This document shows, one piece after another, positions 41,530-51,908 of a stretch of DNA of 64,000 nucleotides. The stretch spans positions 146,991,099 to 147,055,098 of the forward strand of contig OX336389.2 in NCBI GenBank assembly GCA_946902985.2, in the 5' to 3' direction. Made by a program: the position numbers and the translations under genes. Each line of letters begins with the position of its first letter. Position 1 is the first letter of the stretch. The notes under the pieces were generated by a model, which had not been told where the DNA came from, searched no databases, and worked only from the letters and a program-made list of their open reading frames with translations. The stretch is from Meconema thalassinum. Taxonomy: Eukaryota > Arthropoda > Insecta > Orthoptera > Tettigoniidae.

Positions 41530-44042
41530 ATGCACCAATGGTCGTGATGTTAAGACAGATTTAGTCAAGAAATTATATACACCTTATACATTTTGGTAAA
41601 TTTTAATCAACAAAAGTACTGTACCTAACCTCAAACTCTACTCAAACACTAGGAAAGTCCAAATATCGAAGATATTCGTTTTAGGAAGAATTACGTATTT
41701 TAAAAATTGTGTTTTTGCGCCAGTGTTCGGCACGATGTATTTGGATTTTTCCTATATTCGTCACCTGTTTGCACCAATTGCCGTCACATTGTTAATTTTC
41801 CTTGTCTGCTGTTTATAATACATTTCTGTCAATTGTTGCGTAAGGCACCGATTTATCGACTTGGAGGCTAACATTTACGAATAAAACAGTACCGGTAATT
41901 ATGTTTTTATAAAAAAAAAGAAATATTAAAAGAAAAAAGACGGCATCGGGAAGAAGGTATGGTGGGTAGAAGACATACGAGCATGAATATATCGTAATTT
42001 TGCTCTGAACAAGTGATACCACGGCATAACAGCCAGGAAATTGACCATTCGCCGAGGCCTAACACCAATATTGTTGTTGCCAAAAGATTCGAAAAATCCT
42101 TCTTCTTCAGTGCAGTAACTTCGCTATTAGCAAACCTCTGAATTCGCCACTCATGTACATTTTTCTCCCAGGCAGTCTTTAGTGGCTTAAAAGCCCCTAC
42201 ATCCATGGGTTGAAGTACGTGTGTGGCATTAGGTAGTAATGCGACCAAAACAATCCCATGATCCTCACAAAATTTACTAGTTTGCATGGTCAAGTGTGAG
42301 AAGTGCCCGTCTATGAATAGAATGCCAGGGAGAGGAATCTCCTTCTCAACAAACCCAGGATGAAATATGTTACTGAGAAATTCGTAAAACACTTCCCCTG
42401 TCATCCACCCGTTTGGCGATTTGCCAATGCCCCAGTGTGCTGGCATTGCGGCAATGATGTCTTGCGGCAGACGTTCATACTTGAACACTACAAGGGAAGG
42501 AGAAATATCGCCGTGGGCATTGCCTGTTACAAGTACCGTCAAGCATTCTTTCTCATCCGAATTCACTTGCTGATATATTGTCTTGTCACCCCTGTTCGCC
42601 AGCACTTAGTTACCTTTCGGATTGAGAAAGAAAACCGTCTCGTCAGCGTTGAACAGTCACCGAGGGTCTGGCAAAATAGACTGGAAGTCGTTTTCCACTA
42701 AATACCGGTAGCTGTAGATTTCTGAAACCCAGGTTTTATTTTGATGTTCTGTAATTGCAGCACGGCTTACTGTCAAATTTTGAGGGGTTCGTGAAAGATA
42801 GACCTGGATTTCTTTTTAGGAAAGATTCACGCCATTTCCTTCCTGGCCGCCATCTTTGAAAGGAAAGTCCCTCTTCAATTCTTGTGTGAGGCACTGGACG
42901 CTATTTTGCAAATCGTCCTTTGTTACCGGGACCCCGCTTTTCGTAGTGAGATTACCCATTGAACTAGCATAGCCTTATCTTCCTTTGTTAAAATGGAACT
43001 TGGCCCAATTTTCCTCTCTATAGGAGATTTTACTTTAATTTTGTCCGAGAGGGTGTTTCTCGGAACACCATTCCTCTCCGCGGCCTTTTTAATACTCATG
43101 CCGTCCTCCACAACGGCCTTAATAGCAGCTTCCATTTGATCAATATCATAACTCAGAACTGTGCGATTCGACATATTGCCTGGGGCAGATGCCCTCGTAG
43201 TTCCGCCCCTTAAAACAACATTAACTAAATAACATATTGACTGAAAGCAAAGATTTAGTCTTAGAATAATATAATATTTTTCATCTCAATAAAAAAAATC
43301 AAAATCCTGTGTATCACGCCTAGCCAAAAAACCCTAGGCCTACTGAGATGCGGCCGTCAAGAAGAGAGACCTACGTAATAATAACAATACACTGTAAATG
43401 TTTATTGGTTGCGAAACGTTAACACAAACATAAACATTATCGTGCACTAGTGTTCGTCACGAATGTGCTCTTAAGTTCGTCAGCTATGACGACTACTGGA
43501 CACGATGATCAAATGATAATTTAATTAATACAGGGTGCTTTAGAGCTACATTATAAGTATATTGCCGCTGTTAGTTAGGTCTTACAAGAAGAAATGACAA
43601 TGTGCCAGTTTTCGTCACAAATGACGAGCATTGGTAAAGTGCGGTTTTTTTTATCCAGTGTTCGTATTTCTAACAAAACTAGGCACGTGAGCACGAAATA
43701 ACGAATCACATATGTTACAGAAAAAATTACCAACTATATCACGCACTTGTAAGATTTTAAAATGTCGGATCATAACACGCATGCACATAATTAACTCACG
43801 TCCGCGCTTAGCACATGCGAGAAGCAAATGGCGCGTCAAGACAGCTCAGATCACAGGAGATGTTTGACGCTAGGAATCACCTATTACATCACACGCATGA
43901 TTTTGCAAAGTTGCTCCTTATCGGCAAGGAAGGTATGACGCATCTCGTAAGACTTCGTGCGTTAAGAAAGACCCGTTGACAGGCTTATTTTTTGTACTTA
44001 TATACGAGAGTGACGACGACTGGATCAGTGACGAAAACCGGT
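41530..44042 (-). mobile_element. pogo/Tigger-like DNA transposon inserted in Copia pol
   Basis: A minus-strand transposase lies between about 41530 and 44042, exactly in a gap in the Copia RT. The Copia peptide ends VDHTV at 41520 and resumes TVTIFGSKWVFK at about 44048. TA dinucleotides flank both junctions, as expected for pogo elements, but the precise ends are uncertain. The element's flanking noncoding DNA contains several TTCGTCAC-type motifs in both orientations near both ends, probable subterminal repeats. Confidence 0.85.
41907..43174 (-). pseudogene. pogo-like transposase (psq HTH plus DDE_1), degenerate
   Basis: The N terminus (43174) has a psq helix-turn-helix, DQMEAAIKAVVEDGMSIKKA, followed by AERNGVPRNTLSDKIK. 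A premature stop at 42923 and frameshifts follow (about 42900-42610). The catalytic part includes NADETVFFLNPKG near 42650 (first Asp), PGILFIDGHFSHLT (second Asp), then VALLPNATHVLQPMDVGAF (third Asp region) near 42190. This order is diagnostic of pogo/Tigger/Jerky family transposases. Frame breaks make it inactive. Confidence 0.9.
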
Positions 44043-45211
44043 ACAGTTACCATATTTGGCTCAAAGTGGGTCTTTAAAGTCAAGTATGATGAATGTGCGA
44101 ATATCAATAGATACAAAGCTAGGTTAGTGGATCAGGGATTTAGAAGTCATATGGGATTTTCATGGGAAGACACATTTAGTCCTGTAATAAGAAATAAAAG
44201 TGTGAGGGTGTTGTTAGCTTTGGCTGTTGATAACCAGTGGTCTGTACACCATGTGGATGTAATGTGTGCATCCCTTAACAGTCACATTTCTCAGGATGTT
44301 TTCATGGAACAGCCAGAAATGTATGAGGATAAAGATGAAGGGAGAGATGGATTTGTAGGTAAGCTGAGGAAAAGTATTCATAGGTAGTGTGTCAAGGTGA
44401 TAGTACATTATTCATAAACCAATCACTGTACATCAAGAAATTGTTGTCAGAGTGTATTATGACAGACTGTAAAACCTTTAGTGCTGCACTTTCCATGATA
44501 GAGGAAGTTGATGATAAACCATTTGAAGATGATCGCTTTTATAGGAAGGTTGTTGGTAGTTTACTGTTCATCGCAAACAACTTCAGATGTGACATTGCTT
44601 TTGCTGTCCGTAGAGTGAGCTAAGCATGTAATGCACACCAAATATAGGAAATTGGAAATCCGTAAAACATATTCTACGCTACTTGAACGGTACTAGTAAC
44701 CTTGTTTGCGCTATGAGAGAAAGGGTGAACCAATACGGGTGTATTGTGAAGCTAGTTGAACACTGAACAAAAATGTAGATCTGTGGGAGGTTTTGTTGTA
44801 TTATTTGCTGGAGGAGCAATAACATGGCACAGTAAGAAACAATCATTGTCTGCTATGTCAACAGAAGAAGCAGAATATATCGGCATGTCAGAGGCTGTAA
44901 GAGCAATTAAATGGCTTAAGGATTTGTTTTCTGAATTGGGACAGTCGAGGTTCATGAAGGAACCGTGTACAAGATGGTGTGACAATACTCAAGCAATTAA
45001 GTTGGGTGATACAAGAACTGTAACTGAGAGGTCAAAACATATTGATCTGAAATATCATTTCTGTTGTGAGCAAGTTGAAATTGGTAATGTTATGTTTTCT
45101 TATGTGCCATCACATGAAAATGTCAGTGATATGTTCACCAAAATAGTAAGTGGTCCAAAGATGAGATCATGCTTTGCTTCATTGGGCCTCGTGCTATATC
45201 CAACAATTTGA
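44043..45211 (+). pseudogene. Copia RT remnant and RNase H
   Basis: GSKWVFKVKYDECANINRYK, ARLVDQGF, TFSPVIRNKSVRVLLALAVD and VHHVDVMCASLN are RT motifs up to about 44300. After GKLRKSI at 44375 the sequence jumps to LFINQSLYIKKLL at 44400, so the segment carrying the catalytic YVDD is deleted. Past further shifts, the RNase H is open from 44756: GGAITWHSKKQSLSAMSTEE, AEYIGMSEAVRAIKWLK, WCDNTQAIKL and RSKHIDLKYHF, with a stop at 45209. Confidence 0.9.
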
Positions 45212-45269
45212 ATTATTTATCTAAAGCCTTAATTTATGTCATATTGTTTTGTGTTGTTTGAGATATGTC

Positions 45270-45278
45270 AAGGGGGAG
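45270..45278 (+). promoter_or_regulatory. Polypurine tract of the old Copia element
   Basis: AAGGGGGAG directly before the TGTTGG start of the 3' LTR. Confidence 0.85.
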
Positions 45279-47011
45279 TGTTGGTATATATATTGCCAGT
45301 ATCTCAAACAGATGTCGATTTGATTTGAATTGCCCGCCAGGGTTTGGTTGTATCCTTGGTAGGTGGCGTGCTGTAGCAAGCGTGTTCAGTGCTGTGCATT
45401 TTCATTTTTAGCCTACTTTTCACATTTTGCAAAAATGAGGAAAAAGTAGACTTATGAGATCGATCCGGGAAAATGTGTGTCTGTCTGTCTGTCCTTCTGT
45501 CAGTGTGTGTCCCCCCCCCCCCCCCCATCAACTCCTAAACGGCTTCAGCAATCAAAACCAAATTTTGTATGAGTAAAGATGTGCACCGGAATATCTCACG
45601 TCCATATTTGAAAATGATGTCAGTGCTACCAGCTGCTGAAAAAACGCACTAGAAATTTGAGCTCCATGTTGGATATCTTGGAAGGTATGCATGGGAGCTA
45701 TTCCAAAATTGGCACACATGTAGATAAGACTATTTCAGTTTAATTTCCAGGTGGCCAACCATGACAGTGTTGCCAAAATAATGTTAAGCCTTCTGATAGG
45801 TTCAATGTTTAAATGCATATAACTTCGACACTATCAATTGGATTTCAACCAAATTTTGTATGTAATATCTGTACATAAACAGATATGACTGAGCGTATTC
45901 TTAAGGCCACTAGGGCTGCCAACTGTTAATAATTGCTCTCTCTATTTTTTTTTCATCCAAATACCTATATATCAGAAAGTATGCAAGCCAACAGCTTTAA
46001 ACTATGCACACGTATATTCTGACATTTTAGATTAATTTGGAGTAACTTATATACGTCAGTTCTACCAACATGATTATAAACCTGCTGATAGTACCAATTT
46101 TTAAATACATGTAACTTCTATACTATCAGTTGGATTTCAACCAAATTTCGAATGTGCTATGTGTACCATAACAGATATTACTATTAGTATTGTTAAGAGC
46201 CATCAGGGCTGCCAACTGTTAATAAATGCTGTCTATATTTTTTACCCTAATATCAATATATCAGAAAGTATGCAAGCCAACAGCTCTATACATTGCACAC
46301 GTATAGCACCTGACATTCTAGATTAATTTGGAGTAATTAATACAAGGCAGTGCTGCTAACATGATTCTATGCCTGCTGATATGTCCAATTTTAAAATACA
46401 TGTAACTTCTATACTAACAAATGGATTTCATCCAAAATTGGCACAACAAGATATCATAATATGTCAGATTATTTCTGACCAGCACACGCATGACATTGTT
46501 GGCAACATGCTTTTACGCGTGCTGATAGATCCGATGTCTAACTGCATGTAAAGTCCATTGGACTTCAACCAAATTTTGTATTCTGTACCTTAAGAGATGG
46601 AACTAAGAATATATTCAGTCACCAGGGCAGCCAACAGTAGTGCTCTATTAGGCTACATTATACCAGGTATATTTTGAACTAATTAGATATTTCGATATTA
46701 CCAACTTAATTTCGTCATTATTCTAGATAGGTTCATATTCTGTAGAATAATCTTTGGCATGAAAAGTAGGCTGTATAGTTCTTCACGGAACTTCTTGTTT
46801 TTTTATTGTATCAGCGGCCCTGCCAGGGTCGTCAGTCAGTCGTAAGCGGGTCGTGAGCTGAGAGCTGTATTGCTCTGTATTCGTGAGTGTAGATAGAACA
46901 AGCTTGTGTTATGTGGTGGACGGTAATGTGTAGCTTAACAGTTGTATTCACATATGGTATAATAAATTGTATGCATCAACACTAAATCTATAATTCCATG
47001 CCCTATCAACA
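45279..47011 (+). repeat. 3' LTR of the old Copia element, split by an insertion
   Basis: LTR sequence occupies 45279-45409 and about 46798-47011. The two pieces rejoin to the 5' LTR at GCATTTT(G/C)(T/A)TTTTT...GGGTCGTCAGTCAGTCGT. The right part has a small extra segment (GTAATGTGTAGCTTAACAG) relative to the 5' LTR. Confidence 0.92.
45410..46797. mobile_element. 1.39-kb noncoding element with internal tandem repeats, inserted in the LTR
   Basis: Starts AGCCTACTTTTCA, and near its right end carries the reverse complement TGAAAAGTAGGCT (46760-46772), followed by 25 bp before the LTR resumes. TTTTTA occurs at both junctions and may be the target duplication. The interior has a (TCTG)n stretch, a poly-C run at 45511-45526 and about four units of about 290 bp. 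These are marked by TTTCAACCAAATTT(T/C)G at about 45848 and 46138 (related copies near 45558, 46427 and 46566) and by GGGCTGCCAACTGTTAATAA at about 45915 and 46207. No coding potential. Confidence 0.75.
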
Positions 47012-47400
47012 AAGAAACCTGACAAATACTTCATCACTGCAGCCAGTTTCTTAATAAGGCTTTCTATACATAGGCCTACACGAACCTAATCTGTGGCTTA
47101 CACCCCAGCCCCCCTTGCTTGTAGCACAAGCTGTAATTTACTTGTTAATAAGACTTTCCAGACATACACTATGTGTTTTAATGAGAAAGGTAGTCACTAA
47201 AACTTTGTTTCATCCTCCGACAAATAAGCCAGAAGAGTGAACCTGCATTACGGTACCAATAAATTTGCTTCTGTTACCATAGCGTGTGGTGTAGACTTCA
47301 CGTAAAATAGATCCCAGGAACTCGCATTATGATTACAATAACATCAGCAACTGCTCACTGCTAAAAAAGAAATATTTAAAACAGGAAATATAGAACCAAC
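47012..47400. other. Stretch between Copia and putative exon 2
   Basis: No gene seen. On the host-gene hypothesis this is the start of the large intron into which the old Copia inserted. Confidence 0.5.
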
Positions 47401-47490
47401 CTGTAGTTGATGTTCAGATTTGACTGCCCAGTTTTTATCTTCACACTTAACACCAGACAGATTATAAGAGGGTGACAGGTCAACTGATTC
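47401..47490 (-). CDS. Putative exon 2 of a host gene (VKCE and VKSE motifs)
   Basis: On the minus strand an acceptor ATCCTTTCTAG precedes GAATCAGTTGACCTG at 47490. Thirty codons follow: ESVDLSPSYNLSGVKCEDKN, then WAVKSEHQLQ. The exon ends CTACAG with donor GTTGGT. It is 90 bp, phase 0 at both ends. It follows putative exon 1 in phase across a 199-bp intron. Two psi-K-x-E motifs (VKCE, VKSE) repeat the pattern in exons 1 and 3. Short, but the splice sites, phase and composition agree. Confidence 0.5.
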
Positions 47491-47689
47491 CTAGAAAGGA
47501 TTAATCAAGTATGAGCCAACGTAAAGCATGCAGACAGAATAATTGTACTATTTTATGTGTAAAAATAAAATATTAAACGTCCTGGTTAGGCTACAATTTG
47601 GTAGCAAGTATTAAGTCACTAAACCTTGCATGTCAGGCACATCACTAAGATTGCTATGTTACACGATATACATAATAAATACAACTTAC

Positions 47690-47777
47690 AAAATTAGGGA
47701 ATTGATCTGCTTGAGACAGCCATTCTGGCTCACTCTTAATGAGGGTTTGTTGTTGTTGCTCCATAATGTCTGGCCAA
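47690..47777 (-). CDS. Putative exon 1 (start codon) of a host gene, zinc-finger-type N terminus
   Basis: On the minus strand ATG at 47764 begins MEQQQQTLIKSEPEWLSQAD followed by QFPNF, then a donor GTAAGTTG at 47689. Coding part is 75 bp, ending in phase 0. A possible acceptor (TTTGTGTGTTCTAG) at 47778 would make 47777-47765 the 5' UTR of a second exon. The IKSEPEW motif is the kind of N-terminal acidic SUMO-type motif seen in insect C2H2 transcription factors. The young Copia LTR begins at 47920, 156 bp upstream of the ATG. Assignment to a zinc-finger gene is inference; no finger exon on this strand was found at lower coordinates in the window. Confidence 0.55.
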
Positions 47778-47919
47778 CTAGAACACACAAAGTGCCCTTA
47801 AGGATTATAAGAAGTCACACTTATACCAGTTCGGTACGCCAAATCATTATCATACATAACACATCAAATGAGGTAATTTCAGAACTCAACTAGGACTACA
47901 GTACCGGTAATGTGATTAT

Positions 47920-48145
47920 TGTCATAAAATAATTAGCAAAAAAGGTTTACTAAATACAGTTCTAAACTCCAAATTGATGGGAGAAGAAACAAACACCGAC
48001 ATCCATTTGTCACAACCGGAAACAGACGGTTATATTCAAAAAAGTACATTTGACTTGTACGGTATACAAAAACAAAAGAAGAATACTATGAGAAATACAA
48101 AAACAAAGGAAACACACTATGAGAATTTGTGAATGCAAACTCACA
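47920..48145 (-). repeat. 3' LTR of the young Copia element
   Basis: 226 bp, TG...CA ends in element orientation. Identical to the other LTR except at about three sites (for example CATTTGTC versus CATTGGTC). Confidence 0.96.
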
Positions 48146-48210
48146 CTTCCCCCATTCACAAATTGCACAAAAAAAACTTAAAACAAAAAAAAAAAAATAC
48201 ATAACTAGCC

Positions 48211-51200
48211 TTACACTAACAACAAACATTTGCATATCATTCCTTGTATGGTAGCAAAGGGCAACATACATGGATCACATTTGCTTTGATTTAAGCCAAG
48301 CTTGACAAGTTGGGCAGTGATACAATTGTGCCAATCTTTACCAGCTTGACATAAACCGCAAATACTCTTGTTGAGTTTCAGCACATGTTCTGGGTATTCT
48401 ACACTGCGAAAACCTTCTGGTTGATTTACAAATACAGTTTCCTTAATTTTGCTATTAAGGTATGCCGATACAATGTCCAAATGACAATTATCTCATTCAC
48501 GCTCTACTCCTATGGCTATAAGGGTCCTAATAGTTTTCCTTTTTACCACAGGACTGTAGGATTCAAGGAAATGTGTACCCTTTATCTGACTGAAACCTTG
48601 AGCTACTAAACGTGCTCTATACCTAAGTACTTCACCTTCTTGGTTTCGTTTTGTTTTATACACCCATTTGGTGCCTATGACAGTCTTGCCACCTGAATCT
48701 TCTGCAAGTGTCCACACATTATGTTTTTCCAAGAGGGCAATCTCTTGGTTCATTGCCTCAAACCATTTATCTTTGTCATCTCGTGAGGTGGCTTCTTGAA
48801 AAGACACCGGATCGTTATATTCTGACCTTAACATGACAATGCGACATTTGACCTTGACTTCATTACAACACACACACTTACTGGGAAGTTCACTCTCTCT
48901 ACTCGACCTGCATAATACTGTGTGTTCAGGCTGTAATGGAGCGTCTATTACGACATCAGAATCTGACAAAGAGGCATCACTATCACTTGTTACAGAATTT
49001 TCATTTCCTGATTCGGCTACTTCGTGTTCAAACACGTCACCTCCACAATCTTTCTGCTCGACAAACACTTCTCCAACAGTTCTAGGTTCACAATCTATCT
49101 GAGTTACAGGTTTTTCCTGGTCTTTTACAGAAAACGGAAATACATCTTCAACAAATTCTACATTCCTGGATCTAATGAGACATTTCTTTTCGATGTCCCA
49201 TACACGGTAGCGCCTCGAGTCATCGAGGTACCCTAGCATTGCACCAACATTTGCCCTTGGCACTAACTTTTCCACATTACGTTTATGGATCCAAACTTTA
49301 CAACCAAATGATTTTAACATAAGCAATTCCTGGTCTGACAACTTTCTACTCGTCCACAATTCAAATGGGATGTTCTTTACAGTTGATGACACACACCTAT
49401 TCTTTATATAGCAGGCTGTGCTGATGGCTTCCCCCCAAAATTGAACTGGCATGCCTGACTGAATGAGCATGCACCTACTAGTGGTGAGAAGTTGCTGGTT
49501 GAGGCGTTCAGCAACGCCATTCTGTTGGGGAGAGTAAGCCATTGTTAACCTACGAACAATACCTTCCTTTTCAAGATAGTTACAAAACTCTTTACTTAAA
49601 TACTCTCCACCGTTGTCTGAATGGAAAGATTTCAACTTGGTCCCTTGTGCTGTCTCCATTAGGGCCTTAACCTTGAGAAACTCATTAAATGCATCACTCT
49701 TATGCTTAAGGAACCTTACATATGAGAATCTGGTACAATCATCAGTAAATGTAATAAAACATTTGCTACCTCCAATCGATGGGTGCTCTAGCTGGCATAC
49801 ATCAGAGAACACAACATCTAATGGCTTCTGAGATACATGATCTCTTTCATTAAATTTAAGTCTTTTCATTTTACCTTGTTTACAAGTATCACAATCAAGA
49901 TTCTTTTCTTTGGGTATAAAATCACGATCTGGAATGTTCAGAGCATGGCCAAAACGCTGATGCCATATTCCGCTAGTTACAGCTTTGTTGCTCTTAGCAT
50001 ACACAACCTCCACCTCGTCATTACAAGCAAATTCTTTCCCTTGTTCTACCATAAAATAATCACAATTTACCTCATACATATTTCCAACAGCCTCACCCGT
50101 AAGGAATATACCCTCATGATCTGACAATACAACTTTGCTATCTTTAATGGTTACAACTGCACCTTTCCTGTCAAATTGACCTACAGATATTAAATTGTCT
50201 TGAAGACCTGGGACATACAACACTCTTTTCAGTTTCAGAAAAGAACCTCCACACTTGTCAGATAGCTTCATAAGCACACTTCCCATACCACATACACTAA
50301 CTACGGATCCATCAGCTGTGTCTACACTACCAGAAACCTTTGGGGTGTAATCATACAGAATATCCTTATAAGGTGTCAGGTGCTCAGTGGCTCCTGAATC
50401 TACATACCACCTGCGTACACAATCAGATGCATCATTCTTGCTTTCAGTTGCCACATAAGCCTTTACCTTAACACTACTAGCATTAACCTGAACACATTCG
50501 TTTGACGCCTCATCGTCCTTTACCGTGGCAATAACCTCACGATTCTTAACCTTAACATTTTCCTTGCGTCCATTACTGCAATTCCGGGAAGTATGACCTA
50601 TCTTGGCACAATTAAAACACAAAACTGAACCTTTCTTTCTTGCTTCATGAACTAAATCACAGAACTTCGCAATATGCCCCTGTTCTTGGCACTTGTAGCA
50701 CATGAATCCACCACTACCTGTTGGCTTGTTGACACTTTTGCTGCTGTTGACGACCTACTTGGAATTTAAGCGCATGGCTGCCACCATTGCCTTCACGCTT
50801 TCACCCTCAGATTCTTCCTTCTTCAGCCTTGCATAAGTCTCCTGTTCTCGCTCCATCTTTAGTTTGTCCAACTTGTTCTTTCTCTCCTCCAACAATAGTT
50901 TGGCTCGCACTACCTTTACACTTAAGTTTTCTTCATTGCTTTCCAATGAACGTATCAAATTTTCGTACTCCCGCTTTTCCAGTCCTCTGAGAATAAAAGC
51001 AGCTTTGGCCTTATCCGTAAATTTTATACCTACATCGTCCAACCGTGCTCACCAAGTAAGCACTTTATCAACAAATTTACGCATGCTAATGTCACTAGTT
51101 TTCTTAAAAAGACACAATTCTTCTAACATCGTCACAATTTGAAGGACTCCGGTATCGCAACATGAAGTCAGAAGATTCTGCCATGCTTCCTTAGCTGTCT

Positions 51201-51477
51201 CCGCTTCTTTGATATCACCTAGGAAAGGGTCGGTAACCAAACCTATAAGCAAGTTTTTCGCGTCTTGATCTTTGCCCAGTTGGGCCTCGGAGTACTCTTC
51301 AACGGGTGTATCTTCTACCTCTCCTGGATCAGTCTTTCGTGGGAAACCTTGAACCGCGGCCCACAGACGCCTTGTTTGAAGCAATGCCTTTGTTCGGGTG
51401 CTCCACGCTTCCCAATTGTCGTCCTGTAACCTCACTATTGCAACTACTCGCTCGCTGCTTCCCGTAGCTGCATCCAT
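48211..51477 (-). pseudogene. gag-pol: Copia gag-pol polyprotein, three in-frame stops, 3' truncated
   Basis: Frame is constant from the ATG at 51477 to 48211 (1089 codons). Gag: LQDDNWEAWSTRTKALLQTR and AKEAWQNLLTSC. A TGA follows VLTW at 51049-51051. Coiled-coil gag tail to a TAG at 50755-50757. CCHC knuckles CYKCQEQGHIAKFC and CFNCAKIGHTSRNC. Protease YVDSGATEHLTP is intact. Integrase has WHQRFGHA/CDTCKQGK zinc site, VFSDVCQLEHP, FHSDNGGEY and SPQQNGVAERLNQQL, so D, D and E are all present. RT starts WVYKTKRNQEG and ARLVAQGFSQIKGTHF. A TGA lies at 48493-48495 after GVERE, then LDIVSAYLNSKIKETVFVNQ. It ends in SKCDPCM, before the YVDD motif. No frameshifts. Confidence 0.95.
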
Positions 51478-51668
51478 GTTAGTATGTATACTTAAAATAA
51501 AACGTACAAATAGTCCTCACAATAGAAAATCGTCCACAAAATTCACCAAAAACTATCTTGAATGCACACTTAACTGCCGTCCACATGTGCGCCGCACATA
51601 TCAACACCTTTTAACGACCGACATTCTCCCATCACAAAGTCCACACATTAACAGCAATAAGCGTTTAA

Positions 51669-51682
51669 CTGGGCTCATAACC
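51669..51682 (-). promoter_or_regulatory. Primer-binding site of the young Copia element
   Basis: GGTTATGAGCCCAG on the minus strand, directly inside the 5' LTR, homologous to the site in the old Copia element at 38839. Confidence 0.85.
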
Positions 51683-51908
51683 TGTCATAAAATAATTAGC
51701 AAAAAAGGTTTACTAAATACAGTTCTAAACTCCAAATTGATGGGAGAAGAAACAAACACCGACATCCATTGGTCACAACCGGAAACAGACGGTTATATTC
51801 AAAAAAGTACATTTGACTTGTACGGTATACAAAAACAAAAGAAGAATACTATGAGAAATACAACAACAAAAGAAACACACTATGAGAATTTGTGAATGCA
51901 AACTCACA
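51683..51908 (-). repeat. 5' LTR of the young Copia element
   Basis: Pair of 47920-48145; flanked outside by ATTAT. It should contain the element promoter, transcribing toward the host-gene exons at 47.7 kb. Confidence 0.96.

Larger units (their letters stand above)
38514..47011 (+). mobile_element. Old Ty1/Copia retrotransposon carrying two nested insertions
   Basis: LTRs at 38514-38838 and 45279-47011 begin TGTTGGTAT and end in ACA. A Copia-type primer-binding site (GGTTATGGGCCCAG) follows the 5' LTR, and a polypurine tract (AAGGGGGAG) precedes the 3' LTR. Gag-pol runs 38925-45211 with many lesions. A pogo-like transposon sits in pol at about 41530-44042, and a 1.39-kb element sits in the 3' LTR. 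No 5-bp target duplication is visible (AATAC on the left, AAGAA on the right). Without insertions it would be about 4.6 kb. Confidence 0.93.
47920..51908 (-). mobile_element. Young, internally deleted Copia retrotransposon
   Basis: Two 226-bp LTRs (47920-48145 and 51683-51908) differ at only 3 positions by eye, begin TGTGAGTTTG and end TTATGACA. ATTAT flanks both outer edges (47915-47919 and 51909-51913), a perfect 5-bp target duplication. On the minus strand GGTTATGAGCCCAG follows the 5' LTR (primer-binding site), and GGGGGAAG precedes the 3' LTR (polypurine tract). Gag-pol is one frame from 51477 to 48211 with three in-frame stops, and pol is cut off before the RT active site. The RT catalytic segment and RNase H are absent, so it could only have moved with helper proteins. 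Confidence 0.96.

Noticed and set aside
49837..50124. Plus-strand ORFs opposite the young Copia (also 48833, 51398 and others)
   Set aside because: All are antisense shadows of the gag-pol frame.
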